A stretch of 64,000 bases of DNA. Source: Eurosta solidaginis (lineage: Eukaryota > Arthropoda > Insecta > Diptera > Tephritidae). The translations under genes were made by a program, and so were the position numbers. Positions within the stretch are counted from its first letter, which is position 1. Every line of letters starts with the position of its first letter. Positions 40,331-55,500 of this stretch are shown in pieces. The stretch spans positions 434,001 to 498,000 of the forward strand of contig NW_027136908.1 of assembly GCF_040869045.1 (NCBI RefSeq). The letters are read 5' to 3'. The notes beneath the pieces are model-generated. The model was not told where the DNA came from and did no database searches. It saw only the letters and a program-made list of their open reading frames with translations.

Positions 40331-43300
40331 GATTCTATCTTGCTTGGTTCAATAGATATGGACACTTATCCCTTTTAGTCGGTTAACCCTACCCACTTTG
40401 ACGTAGAAATTGAACCGTTAACGATAGAACCTTGGATCAGCTTGTGGATTAATATACACATAAAAACCTACCATCTGCAAAAACAAAATCGATTCTGTTT
40501 TGCTTGGTTCAATAGATATGGACACTTATCCCTTTTAGTCGGTTAATCCCACCCACAATAGATATGGACACTTATCACTTTTAGTCGGATAACCCCATCC
40601 ACTTTGACGTAGAAATTGAACCGTTAACGATAGGACTTTGTATCAGCCTTTGTATTAATACACACATAAAAACCTATCATCTGCAAAAACAAAATCGATT
40701 CTATCTTGCTTGGTTCAATATATATGGATACTTATCCCTTTTAGTCGGTTAACCCCACCCACTTTGACGTAGAAATTGAACCGTTAATGATAGAACCTTG
40801 GATCAGCTTGTGGATTAATATACACATAAAAACCTACCATCTGCAAAAACAAAATCGATTCTATCTTGCTTGGTTCAATAGATATGGATACTTATCCCTT
40901 TTAGTCGGTTAACCCCACCCACTTTGACGTAGAAATTGAACCGTTAATGATAGAACCTTGGATCAGCTTGTGGATTAATATACACATAAAAACCTACCAT
41001 CTGCAAAAACAAAATCGATTCTATCTTGCTTGGTTCAATAGATATGGATACTTATCCCTTTTAGTCGGTTAACCCCACCCACTTTGACGTAGAAATTGAA
41101 CCGTTAATGATAGAACCTTGGATCAGCTTGTGGATTAATATACACATAAAAACCTACCATCTGCAAAAATAAAATCGATTCTGTCTTGCTTGGTTCAATA
41201 GATATGGATACTTATCCCTTTTAGTCGGTTAACCCCACCCAGTATGACGTAGAAATCGAACCGTTAGCGATAGAATCTTGGATCAGCTTGTGGATTAATA
41301 CACACATAAAAGCCTATGATCTGCAAAAACAAAATCGATTCTATCTTGCTTGGTTCAATATATAATGATACTTATCCCTTTTATTTGGTTAACCCCACCC
41401 ACTTTGACGTAGAAATTGAACCGTTAATGATAGAAGCTTGGATCAGCTTGTGCATTAATGTACATATAAAAACCTACCATATGCAAAAACAAAATCGATT
41501 CTATCTTGCTTGGTTCAATAGATATGGACACTTATCCCTTTTAGTCGGTTAACCCTACCCACTTTGACGTAGAAATTGAACCGTTAACGATAGAACCTTG
41601 GATCAGCTTGTGGATTAATATACACATAAAAACCTACCATCTGCAAAAACAAAATCGATTCTGTCTTGCTCGGTTCAATAGATATGGACACTTATCCCTT
41701 TTAGTCGGTTAATCCAACCCACAATAGATATGGACACTTATCCCTTTTAGTCGGATAACCCCATCCACTTTGACGTAGAAATTGAACCCTTAACGATAGA
41801 ACTTTGTATCAGCCTTTGAATTAATACACACATAAAAACCTATCATCTGCAAAAACAAAATCGATTCTATCTTGCTTGGTTCAATATATATGGATACTTA
41901 TCCCTTTTAGTCGGTTAACCCCACCCACTTTGACGTAGAAATTGAACCGTTAATGACGGAACCTTGGATCAGCTTGTGGATTAATATACACATAAAAACC
42001 TACCATCTGCAAAAACAAAATCGATTCTATCTTGCTTGGTTCAATAGATATGGATACTTATCACTTTTAGTCGGTTAACCCCACCCACTTTAACGTAGAA
42101 ATTGAACCGTTAATGATAGAACCTTGGATCAGCTTGTGGATTAATATACACATAAAAACCTACCATCTGCAAAAACAAAATCGATTCTATCTTTCTTGGT
42201 TCAATAGATATGGATACTTATCCCTTTTATTTGGTTAACCCCACCCACTTTGACGTAGAAATTGAACCGTTAATGATAGATCCTTGGATCAGCTTGTGGA
42301 TTAATACACACATAAAAACCTACCATCTGCAAAAACAAAATCGATTCTATCTTGCTTGGTTCAATAGATATGGACACTTATCCCTTTTAGTCGGTTAATC
42401 CCACCCACAATAGATATGGACACTTATCCCTTTTAGTCGGATAACCCCATCCACTTTGACGTAGAAATTGAACCGTTAATGATAGAACCTTGGATCAGCT
42501 TGTGGATTAATATACACATAAAAACCTACCATCTGCAAAAACAAAATCGATTCTATCTTGCTTGGTTCAATAGATATGGATACTTATCACTTTTAGTCGG
42601 TTAACCCCACCCACTTTGACGTAGAAATTGAACCGTTAATGATAGAACCTTGGATCAGCTTGTGGATTAATATACACATAAAAACCTACCATCTGCAAAA
42701 ACAAAATCGATTCTATCTTTCTTGGTTCAATAGATATGGATACTTATCCCTTTTATTTGGTTAACCCCACCCACTTTGACGTAGAAATTGAACCGTTAAT
42801 GATAGAACCTTGGATCAGCTTGTGGATTAATATACACATAAAAACCTACCATATGCAAAAACAAAATCGATTCTGTCTTGCTTGGTTCAATAGATATGGA
42901 CACTTATCCCTTTTAGTCGGTTAATCCCACCCACAATAGATATGGACACTTATCCCTTTTAGTCGGATAACCCCATCCACTTTGACGTAGAAATTGAACC
43001 GTTAATGATAGAACCTTGGATCAGCTTGTGGATTAATATACACATAAAAACCTATCATCTGCAAAAAAAAATCGATTCTATCTTGCTTGGTTCAATATAT
43101 ATGGATACTTATCCCTTTTAGTCGGTTAACCCCACCCACAATAGATATGGACACTTATCCCTTTTAGTCGGATAACCCCATCCACTTTGACGTAGAAATT
43201 GGACCGTTAACGATAGAACCTTGTATCAGCTTTTGAATTAATATACACATAAAAACCTATCATCTGCAAAAACAAAATCGATTCTCTCTTGCTTGGTTCA

Positions 43301-46300
43301 ATATATATGGATACTTATCCCTTTTAGTCGGTTAACCCCACCCACTTTGTCGTAGAAATTGAACCGTTAGCGGTAGAACCTTGGATCAGCTTGTGGATTA
43401 ATATACACATAAAAACCTATCATCTGCAAAAACAAAATCGATTCTATCTTGCTTGGTTCAATATATATGGATACTTATCCCTTTTAGTCGGTTAACCCCA
43501 CCCACAATAGATATGGACACTTATCCCTTTTAGTCGGATAACCCCATCCACTTTGACGTAGAAATTGGACCGTTAACGATAGAACCTTGTATCAGCTTTT
43601 GAATTAATATACACATAAAAACCTATCATCTGCAAAAACAAAATCGATTCTCTCTTGCTTGGTTCAATATATATGGATACTTATCCCTTTTAGTCGGTTA
43701 ACCCCACCCACTTTGACGTAGAAATTGAACCGTTAATGATAGAACCTTGGATCAGCTTGTGGATTAATATACACATAAAAACCTACCATCTGCAGAAACA
43801 AAATCGATTCTATCTTGCTTGGTTCAATATATATGGATACTTATCCCTTTTATTTGGTTAACCCCACCCACTTTGACGTAGAAATTGAACCGTTAATGAT
43901 AGAACCTTGGATCAGCTTGTGGATTAATATACACATAAAAACCTACCATATGCAAAAACAAAATCGATTCTGTCTTGCTTGGTTCAATAGATATGGATAC
44001 TTATCCCTTTTAGTCTGTTAACCCCACCCACTTTGACGTAGAAATTGAACCGTTAACGATAGAACCTTGGATCAGCTTGTGGATTAATATACACATAAAA
44101 ACCTACCATCTGCAAAAACAAAATCGATTCTATCTTGCTTGGTTCAATAGATATGGATACTTATCACTTTTAGTCGGTTAACCCCACCCACTTTGACGTA
44201 GAAATTGAACCGTTAATGATAGAACCTTGGATCAGCTTGTGGATTAATATACACATAAAAACCTACCATCTGCAAAAACAAAATCGATTCTATCTTGCTT
44301 GGTTCAATAGATATGGATACTTATCCCTTTTAGTCGGTTAACCCCACCCACTTTGACGTAGAAATTGAACCGTTAATGATAGAAGCTTGGATCAGCTTGT
44401 GGATTAATATACACATAAAAACCTACCATATGCAAAAACAAAATCGATTCTGTCTTGCTTGGTTCAATAGATATGGACACTTATCCCTTTTAGTCGGTTA
44501 ATCCCACCCACAATAGATATGGACACTTATCCCTTTTAGTCGGATAACCCCATCCACTTTGACGTAGAAATTGAACCGTTAATGATAGAACCTTGGATCA
44601 GCTTGTGGATTAATATACACATAAAAACCTACCATCTGCAAAAATAAAATCGATTCTGTCTTGCTTGGTTCAATATATATGGATACTTATCCCTTTTAGT
44701 CGGTTAACCCCACCCACTTTGACGTAGAAATTGAACCGTTAGCGATAGAACCTTGGATCAGCCTGTGGATTAATATACACATAAAAACCTATCATCTGCA
44801 AAAACAAAATCGATTCTATCTTGCTTGGTTCAATATATATGGATACTTATCCCTTTTAGTCGGTTAACCCCACCCACAATAGATATGGACACTTATCCCT
44901 TTTAGTCGGATAACCCCATCAACTTTGACTTAGAAATTGGACCGTTAACGATAGAACCTTGTATCAGCTTTTGAATTAATATACACAAAAAAACCTATCA
45001 TCTGCAAAAACAAAATCGATTCTATCTTGCTTGGTTCAATATATATGGATACTTATCCCTTTTAGTCGGTTAACCCCACCCACAATAGATATGGACACTT
45101 ATCCCTTTTAGTCGGATAACCCCATCCACTTTGACGTAGAAATTGAACCGTTAATGATAGAAACTTGGATCAGCTTGTGGATTAATATACACATAAAAAC
45201 CTACCATCTGCAAAAATAAAATCGATTCTGTCTTGCTTGGTTCAATAGATATGGACACTTATCCCTTTTAGTCGGTTAACCCCACCCAGTATGACGTAGA
45301 AATCGAACCGTTAGCGATAGAAGCTTGGATCAGCTTGTGGATTAATACACACATAAAAACCTATCATCTGCAAAAACAAAATCGATTCTATCTTGCTTGG
45401 TTCAATATATATGGATACTTATCCCTTTTAGTCGGTTAACCCCACCCACAATAGATATGGACACTTATCCCTTTTAGTCGGATAACCCCATCCACTTTGA
45501 CGTAGAAATTGAACCGTTAATGATAGAAACTTGGATCAGCTTGCGGATTAATATACACATAAAAACCTACCATCTGCAAAAACAAAATCGATTCTATCTT
45601 GCTTGGTTCAATAGATATGGATACTTATCCCTTTTAATCGGTTAACCCCACCCACTTTGACGTAGAAATTGAACCGTTAATGATAGAACCTTGGATCAGC
45701 TTGTGGATTAATACACACATAAAAACCTACCATATGCAAAAACAAAATCGATTCTGTCTTGCTTGGTTCAATAGATATGGACACTTATCCCTTTTAGTCT
45801 GTTAACCCCACCCACTTTGACGTAGAAATTGAACCGTTAATGATAGAACCTTGGATCAGCTTGTGGATTAATATACACATAAAAACCTACCATCTGCGAA
45901 AACAAAATCGATTCTATCTTGCTTGGTTCAATAGATATGGATACTTATCCCTTTTAGTCGGTTAACCCCACCCACTTTGACGTAGAAATTGAACCGTTAA
46001 TGATAGAACCTTGGATCAGCTTGTGGATTAATATACACATAAAAACCTACCATCTGCAAAAACAAAATCGATTCTATCTTGCTTGGTTCAATAGATATGG
46101 ATACTTATCACTTTTAGTCGGTTAACCCCACCCACTTTGACGTAGAAATTGAACCGTTAACGATAGAACCTTGGATCAGCTTGTGGATTAATACACACAT
46201 AAGAACCTACCATCTGCAAAAATAAAATCGATTCTGTCTTGCTTGGTTCAATATATATGGATACTTATCCCTTTTAGTCGGTTAACCCCACCCACTTTGT

Positions 46301-46755
46301 CGTAGAAATTGAACCGTTAGGGTTAGAACCTTGGATCAGCTTGTGGATTAATATACACATAAAAACCTATCATCTGCAAAAACAAAATCGATTCTATCTT
46401 GCTTGGTTCAATATATATGGATACTTATCCCTTTTAGTCGGTTAACCCCACCCACAATAGATATGGACACTTATCCCTTTTAGTCGGATAACCCCATCCA
46501 CTTTGACGTAGAAATTGGACCGTTAACGATAGAACCTTGTATCAGCTTTTGAATTAATATACACATAAAAACCTATCATCTGCAAAAACAAAATCGATTC
46601 TCTCTTGCTTGGTTCAATATATATGGATACTTATCCCTTTTAGTCGGTTAACCCCACCCACTTTGACGTAGAAATTGAACCGTTAATGATAGAACCTTGG
46701 ATCAGCTTGTGGATTAATATACACATAAAAACCTACCATCTGCAGAAACAAAATC
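40331..46755 (+). repeat. 5.9-kb HOR block, copy 2 (6,425 bp, three units gained)
   Basis: The shift to copy 1 is 5,900 bp up to the long unit at 42,409 and 6,425 bp from the long unit at 43,140 onward. The 525-bp gain equals two short plus one long unit (526 bp) minus a single base lost near 43,065, where the A-rich tract is a pure A run. Similarity ends near 46,755, which corresponds to the end of copy 1. The two copies therefore form a direct tandem duplication. Confidence 0.88.
43806..45450 (+). repeat. 1.6-kb segment repeated at 47,236-48,880
   Basis: The shift is 3,430 bp (15 short + 5 long units). Long units 44512, 44878, 45084 and 45450 match 47942, 48308, 48514 and 48880. The TTTTATTTGG unit at 43,815 matches the one at 47,245. 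Outside these limits the neighbouring units differ. Confidence 0.8.
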
Positions 46756-49700
46756 GATTCTATCTTGCTTGGTTCAATAGATATGGATACTTATCCCTTT
46801 TAGTCGGTTAACCCCACCCACTTTGACGTAGAAATTGAACCGTTAATGATAGAAACTTGGATCAGCTTGTGGATTAATATACACATAAAAACCTACCATC
46901 TGCAAAAACAAAATCGATTCTATCTTGCTTGGTTCAATAGATATGGATACTTATCCCTTTTATTCGGTTAACCCCACCCACTTTGACGTAGAAATTGAAC
47001 CGTTAATGACAGAACCTTGGATCAGCTTGTGGATTAATACACACATAAAAACCTACCATCTGCAAAAATAAAATCGATCCTGTCTTGCTTGGTTCAATAG
47101 ATATGGACACTTATCCCTTTTAGTCGGTTAACCCCACCCAGTATGACGTAGAAATCGAACCGTTAGCGATAGAAGCTTGGATCAGCTTGTGGATTAATAC
47201 ACACATAAAAACCTATCATCTGCAAAAACAAAATCGATTCTATCTTGCTTGGTTCAATATATATGGATACTTATCCCTTTTATTTGGTTAACCCCACCCA
47301 CTTTGACGTAGAAATTGAACCGTTAATGATAGAACCTTGGATCAGCTTGTGGATTAATATACACATAAAAACCTACCATATGCAAAAACAAAATCGATTC
47401 TGTCTTGCTTGGTTCAATAGATATGGATACTTATCCCTTTTAGTCTGTTAACCCCACCCACTTTGACGTAGAAATTGAACCGTTAATGATAGAACCTTGG
47501 ATCAGCTTGTGGATTAATACACACATAAAAACCTACCATCTGCAAAAACAAAATCGATTCTATCTTGCTTGGTTCAATAGATATGGATACTTATCACTTT
47601 TAGTCGGTTAACCCCACCCACTTTGACGTAGAAATTGAACCGTTAATGATAGAACCTTGGATCAGCTTGTGGATTAATATACACATAAAAACCTACCATA
47701 TGCAAAAACAAAATCGATTCTATCTTGCTTGGTTCAATAGATATGGATACTTATCCCTTTTAGTCGGTTAACCCCACCCACTTTGACGTAGAAATTGAAC
47801 CGTTAATGATAGAACCTTGGATCAGCTTGTGGATTAATATACACATAAAAACCTACCATATGCAAAAACAAAATCGATTCTGTCTTGCTTGGTTCAATAG
47901 ATATGGACACTTATCCCTTTTAGTCGGTTAATCCCACCCACAATAGATATGGACACTTATCCCTTTTAGTCGGATAACCCCATCCACTTTGACGTAGAAA
48001 TTGAACTGTTAATGATAGAACCTTGGATCAGCTTGTGGATTAATATACACATAAAAACCTACCATCTGCAAAAATAAAATCGATTCTGTCTTGCTTGGTT
48101 CAATATATATGGATACTTATCCCTTTTAGTCGGTTAACCCCACCCACTTTGACGTAGAAATTGAACCGTTAGCGATAGAACCTTGGATCAGCTTGTGGAT
48201 TAATATACACAAAAAAACCTATCATCTGCAAAAACAAAATCGATTCTATCTTGCTTGGTTCAATATATATGGATACTTATCCCTTTTAGTCGGTTAACCC
48301 CACCCACAATAGATATGGACACTTATCCCTTTTAGTCGGATAACCCCATCAACTTTGACGTAGAAATTGGACCGTTAACGATAGAACCTTGTATCAGCTT
48401 TTGAATTAATATACACAAAAAAACCTATCATCTGCAAAAACAAAATCGATTCTATCTTGCTTGGTTCAATATATATGGATACTTATCACTTTTAGTCGGT
48501 TAACCCCACCCACAATAGATATGGACACTTATCCCTTTTAGTCGGATAACCCCATCCACTTTGACGTAGAAATTGAACCGTTAATGATAGAAACTTGGAT
48601 CAGCTTGTGGATTAATACACACATAAAAACCTACCATCTGCAAAAATAAAATCGATTCTGTCTTGCTTGGTTCAATAGATATGGACACTTATCCCTTTTA
48701 GTCAGTTAACCCCACCCAGTATGACGTAGAAATCGAACCGTTAGCGATAGAAGCTTGGATCAGCTTGTGGATTAATACACACATAAAAACCTATCATCTG
48801 CAAAAACAAAATCGATTCTATCTTGCTTGGTTCAATATATATGGATACTTATCCCTTTTAGTCGGTTAACCCCACCCACAATAGATATGGACACTTATCC
48901 CTTTTAGTCGGATAACCCCATCCACTTTGACGTAGAAATTGGACCGTTAACGATACAACCTTGTATCAGCTTTTGAATTAATATAAACATAAAAACCTAT
49001 CATCTGCAAAAACAAAATCGATTCTCTCTTGCTTGGTTCAATATATATGGATACTTATCCCTTTTAGTCGATTAACCCCACCCACTTTGACGTAGAAATT
49101 GAACCGTTAATGATAGAAACTTGGATCAGCTTGTGGATTAATATACACATAAAAACCTACCATCTGCAAAAACAAAATCGATTCTATCTTGCTTGGTTCA
49201 ATAGATATGGATACTTATCCCTTTTAGTCGGTTAACCCCACCCACTTTGACGTAGAAATTGAACCGTTAATGACAGAACCTTGGATCAGCTTGTGGATTA
49301 AATTACACATAAAAACCTACCATCTGCAAAAATAAAATCGATCCTGTCTTGCTTGGTTCAATAGATATGGACACTTATCCCTTTTAGTCGGTTAACCCCA
49401 CCCAGTATGACGTAGAAATCGAACCGTTAGCGATAGAAGCTTGGATCAGCTTGTGGATTAATACACACATAAAAAACTATCATCTGCAAAAACAAAATCG
49501 ATTCTATCTTGCTTGGTTCAATATATATGGATACTTATCCCTTTTATTTGGTTAACCCCACCCACTTTGACGTAGAAATTGAACCGTTAATGATAGAACC
49601 TTGGATCAGCTTGTGGATTAATATACACATAAAAACCTACCATATGCAAAAACAAAATCGATTCTGTCTTGCTTGGTTCAATAGATATGGATACTTATCC

Positions 49701-52542
49701 CTTTTAGTCTGTTAACCCCACCCACTTTGACGTAGAAATTGAACCGTTAATGATAGAACCTTGGATCAGCTTGTGGATTAATACACACATAAAAACCTAC
49801 CATCTGCAAAAACAAAATCGATACTATCTTGCTTGGTTCAATAGATATGGATACTTATCACTTTTAGTCGGTTAACCCCACCCACTTTGACGTAAAAATT
49901 GAACCGTTAATAATAGAACCTTGGATCAGCTTGTGGATTAATATACACATAAAAACCTACCATCTGCAAAAACAAAATCGATTCTATCTTGCTTGGTTCA
50001 ATAGATATGGATACTTATCCCTTTTAGTCGGTTAACCCCACCCACTTTGACGTAGAAATTGAACCGTTAATGATAGAACCTTGGATCAGCTTGTGGATTA
50101 ATATACACATAAAAACCTACCATATGCAAAAACAAAATCGATTCTGTCTTGCTTGGTTCAATAGATATGGACACTTATCCCTTTTAGTCGGTTAATCCCA
50201 CCCACAATAGATATGGACACTTATCCCTTTTAGTCGGATAACCCCATCCACTTTGACGTAGAAATTGAACCGTTAATGATAGAACCTTGGATCAGCTTGT
50301 GGATTAATATACACATAAAAACCTACCATCTGCAAAAACAAAATCGATTCTATCTTGCTTGGCTCAATAGATATGACCACTTATCCCTTTTAGTCGGTTA
50401 ACCCTACCCACTTTGACGTAGAAATTGAACCGTTAACGATAGAACCTTGGATCAGCTTGTGGATTAATATACACATAAAAACCTACCATCTGCAAAAACA
50501 AAATCGATTCTGTCTTGCTTGGTTCAATAGATATGGACACTTATCCCTTTTAGTCGGATAACCCCATCCACTTTGACGTAGAAATTGAACCGTTAACGAT
50601 AGAACTTTGTATCAGCCTTTGTATTAATACACACATAAAAACCTATCATCTGCAAAAACAAAATCGATTCTATCTTGCTTGGTTCAATATATATGGATAC
50701 TTATCCCTTTTATTTGGTTAACCCCATCCACTTTGACGTAGAAATTGAACCGTTAATGATAGAAACTTGGATCAGCTTGTGGATTAATACACACATAAAA
50801 ACCTACCATCTGCAAAAACAAAATCGATTCTATCTTGCTTGGTTTAATAGATATGGATACTTATCCCTTTTAGTCGGTTAACCCCACCCACTTTGACGTA
50901 GAAATTGAACCGTTAGCGATAGAACCTTGGATCAGCTTGTGGATTAATATACACATAAAAACCTATCATCTGCAAAAACAAAATCGATTCTATCTTGCTT
51001 GGTTCAATATATATGGATACTTATCCCTTTTAGTCGGTTAACCCCACCCACAATAGATATGGACACTTATCCCTTTTAGTCGGATAACCCCATCAACTTT
51101 GACGTAGAAATTGGACCGTTAACGATAGAACCTTGTATCAGCTTTTGAATTAATATACACAAAAAAACCTATCATCTGCAAAAACAAAATCGATTCTATC
51201 TTGCTTGGTTCAATATATATGGATACTTATCCCTTTTAGTCGGTTAACCCCACCCAAAATAGATATGGACACTTATCCCTTTTAGTCGGATAACCCCATC
51301 CACTTTGACGTAGAAATTGAACCGTTAATGATAGAAACTTGGATCAGCTTGTGGATTAATATACACATAAAAACCTACCATCTGCAAAAATAAAATCGAT
51401 TCTGTCTTGCTTGGTTCAATAGATATGGACACTTATCCCTTTTAGTCGGTTAACCCCACCCAGTATGACGTAGAAATCGAACCGTTAGCGATAGAAGCTT
51501 GGATCAGCTTGTGGATTAATACACACATAAAAACCTATCATCTGCAAAAACAAAATCGATTCTATCTTGCTTGGTTCAATATATATGGATACTTATCCCT
51601 TTTATTTGGTTAACCCCACCCACTTTGACGTAGAAATTGAACCGTTAATGATAGAACCTTGGATCAGCCTGTGGATTAATATACACATAAAAACCTACCA
51701 TATGCAAAAACAAAATCGATTCTATCTTGCTTGGCTCAATAGATATGGACACTTATCCCTTTTAGTCGGTTAACCCTACCCACTTTGACGTAGAAATTGA
51801 ACCGTTAACGATAGAACCTTGGATCAGCTTGTGGATTAATATACACATAAAAACCTACCATCTGCAAAAACAAAATCGATTCTATCTTGCTTGGCTCAAT
51901 AGATATGACCACTTATCCCTTTTAGTCGGTTAACCCTACCCACTTTGACGTAGAAATTGAACCGTTAACGATAGAACCTTGGATCAGCTTGTGGATTAAT
52001 ATACACATAAAAACCTACCATCTGCAAAAACAAAATCGATTCTGTCTTGCTTGGTTCAATAGATATGGACACTTATCCCTTTTAGTCGGATAACCCCATC
52101 CACTTTGACGTAGAAATTGAACCGTTAACGATAGAACTTTGTATCAGCCTTTGTATTAATACACACATAAAAACCTATCATCTGCAAAAACAAAATCGAT
52201 TCTATCTTGCTTGGTTCAATATATATGGATACTTATCCCTTTTATTTGGTTAACCCCATCCACTTTGACGTAGAAATTGAACCGTTAATGATAGAAACTT
52301 GGATCAGCTTGTGGATTAATACACACATAAAAACCTACCATCTGCAAAAACAAAATCGATTCTATCTTGCTTGGTTTAATAGATATGGATACTTATCCCT
52401 TTTAGTCGGTTAACCCCACCCACTTTGACGTAGAAATTGAACCGTTAATAATAGAACCTTGGATCAGCTTGTGGATTAATACACACATAAAAACCTACCA
52501 TCTGCAAAAACAAAATCGATTCTATCTTGCTTGGTTCAATAG
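44150..52542 (+). repeat. 8.4-kb HOR block, copy 1
   Basis: Between about 44.15 and 47.2 kb every long unit has a partner exactly 8,392 bp downstream (44512/52904, 44878/53270, 45084/53476, 45450/53842, 46456/54848). Further right the shift changes stepwise: 8,164 for 47,942-48,880; 8,690 then 8,850 for 48,951-50,206; 8,370 for 51,052-51,780; and 8,210 near 52,030. Rare variants confirm it: CGATACAACC (48,951 and 57,641), ATCGATACTATC and CGTAAAAATTG (each 8,850 apart), and CCCAAAATAG (51258 and 59628). 8,392 = 37 x 160 + 12 x 206, and I count 12 long units here. Confidence 0.85.
50361..50870 (+). repeat. Three-unit insert, copy of 51,893-52,402
   Basis: The rare variants TTGGCTCAATAGATATGACC, the collapsed long unit (CTTTTAGTCGGATAACC without duplication) and the TTTTATTTGG unit with GATAGAAACTTGG recur 1,532 bp downstream in the same order (50,375 and 51,907 for GACCAC; 50,675 and 52,207 for the open unit). 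The corresponding part of the second 8.4-kb copy lacks these units. The insertion therefore probably postdates that duplication. Confidence 0.75.
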
Positions 52543-55500
52543 ATATGGATACTTATCACTTTTAGTCGGTTAACCCCACCCACTTTGACGTAGAAATTGA
52601 ACCGTTAATGATAGAACCTTGGATCAGCTTGTGGATTAATATACACATAAAAACCTACCATATGCAAAAACAAAATCGATTCTATCTTGCTTGGTTCAAT
52701 AGATATGGATACTTATCCCTTTTAGTCGGTTAACCCCACCCACTTTGACGTAGAAATTGAACCGTTAATGATAGAACCTTGGATCAGCTTGTGGATTAAT
52801 ATACACATAAAAACCTACCATATGCAAAAACAAAATCGATTCTGTCTTGCTTGGTTCAATAGATATGGACACTTATCCCTTTTAGTCGGTTAATCCCACC
52901 CACAATAGATATGGACACTTATCCCTTTTAGTCGGATAACCCCATCCACTTTGACGTAGAAATTGAACCGTTAATGATAGAACCTTGGATCAGCTTGTGG
53001 ATTAATATACACATAAAAACCTACCATCTGCAAAAATAAAATCGATTCTGTCTTGCTTGGTTCAATATATATGGATACTTATCCCTTTTAGTCGGTTAAC
53101 CCCACCCACTTTGACGTAGAAATTGAACCGTTAGCGATAGAACCTTGGATCAGCCTGTGGATTAATATACACATAAAAACCTATCATCTGCAAAAACAAA
53201 ATCGATTCTATCTTGCTTGGTTCAATATATATGGATACTTATCCCTTTTAGTCGGTTAACCCCACCCACAATAGATATGGACACTTATCCCTTTTAGTCG
53301 GATAACCCCATCAACTTTGACGTAGAAATTGGACCGTTAACGATAGAACCTTGTATCAGCTTTTGAATTAATATACACAAAAAAACCTATCATCTGCAAA
53401 AACAAAATCGATTCTATCTTGCTTGGTTCAATATATATGGATACTTATCCCTTTTAGTCGGTTAACCCCACCCACAATAGATATGGACACTTATCCCTTT
53501 TAGTCGGATAACCCCATCCACTTTGACGTAGAAATTGAACCGTTAATGATAGAAACTTGGATCAGCTTGTGGATTAATATACACATAAAAACCTACCATC
53601 TGCAAAAATAAAATCGATTCTGTCTTGCTTGGTTCAATAGATATGGACACTTATCCCTTTTAGTCGGTTAACCCCACCCAGTATGACGTAGAAATCGAAC
53701 CGTTAGCGATAGAAGCTTGGATCAGCTTGTGGATTAATACACACATAAAAACCTATCATCTGCAAAAACAAAATCGATTCTATCTTGCTTGGTTCAATAT
53801 ATATGGATACTTATCCCTTTTAGTCGGTTAACCCCACCCACAATAGATATGGACACTTATCCCTTTTAGTCGGATAACCCCATCCACTTTGACGTAGAAA
53901 TTGAACCGTTAATGATAGAAACTTGGATCAGCTTGTGGATTAATATACACATAAAAACCTACCATCTGCAAAAACAAAATCGATTCTATCTTGCTTGGTT
54001 CAATAGATATGGATACTTATCCCTTTTAATCGGTTAACCCCACCCACTTTGACGTAGAAATTGAACCGTTAATGATAGAACCTTGGATCAGCTTGTGGAT
54101 TAATACACACATAAAAACCTACCATATGCAAAAACAAAATCGATTCTGTCTTGCTTGGTTCAATAGATATGGACACTTATCCCTTTTAGTCTGTTAACCC
54201 CACCCACTTTGACGTAGAAATTGAACCGTTAATGATAGAACCTTGGATCAGCTTGTGGATTAATATACACATAAAAACCTACCATCTGCGAAAACAAAAT
54301 CGATTCTATCTTGCTTGGTTCAATAGATATGGATACTTATCACTTTTAGTCGGTTAACCCCACCCACTTTGACGTAGAAATTGAACCGTTAATGATAGAA
54401 CCTTGGATCAGCTTGTGGATTAATATACACATAAAAACCTACCATCTGCAAAAACAAAATCGATTCTATCTTGCTTGGTTCAATAGATATGGATACTTAT
54501 CACTTTTAGTCGGTTAACCCCACCCACTTTGACGTAGAAATTGAACCGTTAATGATAGAACCTTGGATCAGCTTGTGGATTAATATACACATAAAAACCT
54601 ACCATCTGCAAAAATAAAATCGATTCTGTCTTGCTTGGTTCAATATATATGGATACTTATCCCTTTTAGTCGGTTAACCCCACCCACTTTGTCGTAGAAA
54701 TTGAACCGTTAGGGATAGAACCTTGGATCAGCTTGTGGATTAATATACACATAAAAATCTATCATCTGCAAAAACAAAATCGATTCTATCTTGCTTGGTT
54801 CAATATATATGGATACTTATCCCTTTTAGTCGGTTAACCCCACCCACAATAGATATGGACACTTATCCCTTTTAGTCGGATAACCCCATCCACTTTGACG
54901 TAGAAATTGGACCGTTAACGATAGAACCTTGTATCAGCTTTTGAATTAATATACACATAAAAACCTATCATCTGCAAAAACAAAATCGATTCTCTCTTGC
55001 TTGGTTCAATATATATGGATACTTATCCCTTTTAGTCGGTTAACCCCACCCACTTTGACGTAGAAATTGAACCGTTAATGATAGAACCTTGGATCAGCTT
55101 GTGGATTAATATACACATAAAAACCTACCATCTGCAGAAACAAAATCGATTCTATCTTGCTTGGTTCAATAGATATGGATACTTATCCCTTTTAGTCGGT
55201 TAACCCCACCCACTTTGACGTAGAAATTGAACCGTTAATGATAGAAACTTGGATCAGCTTGTGGATTAATATACACATAAAAACCTACCATCTGCAAAAA
55301 CAAAATCGATTCTATCTTGCTTGGTTCAATAGATATGGATACTTATCCCTTTTATTCGGTTAACCCCACCCACTTTGACGTAGAAATTGAACCGTTAATG
55401 ACAGAACCTTGGATCAGCTTGTGGATTAATACACACATAAAAACCTACCATCTGCAAAAATAAAATCGATCCTGTCTTGCTTGGTTCAATAGATATGGAC

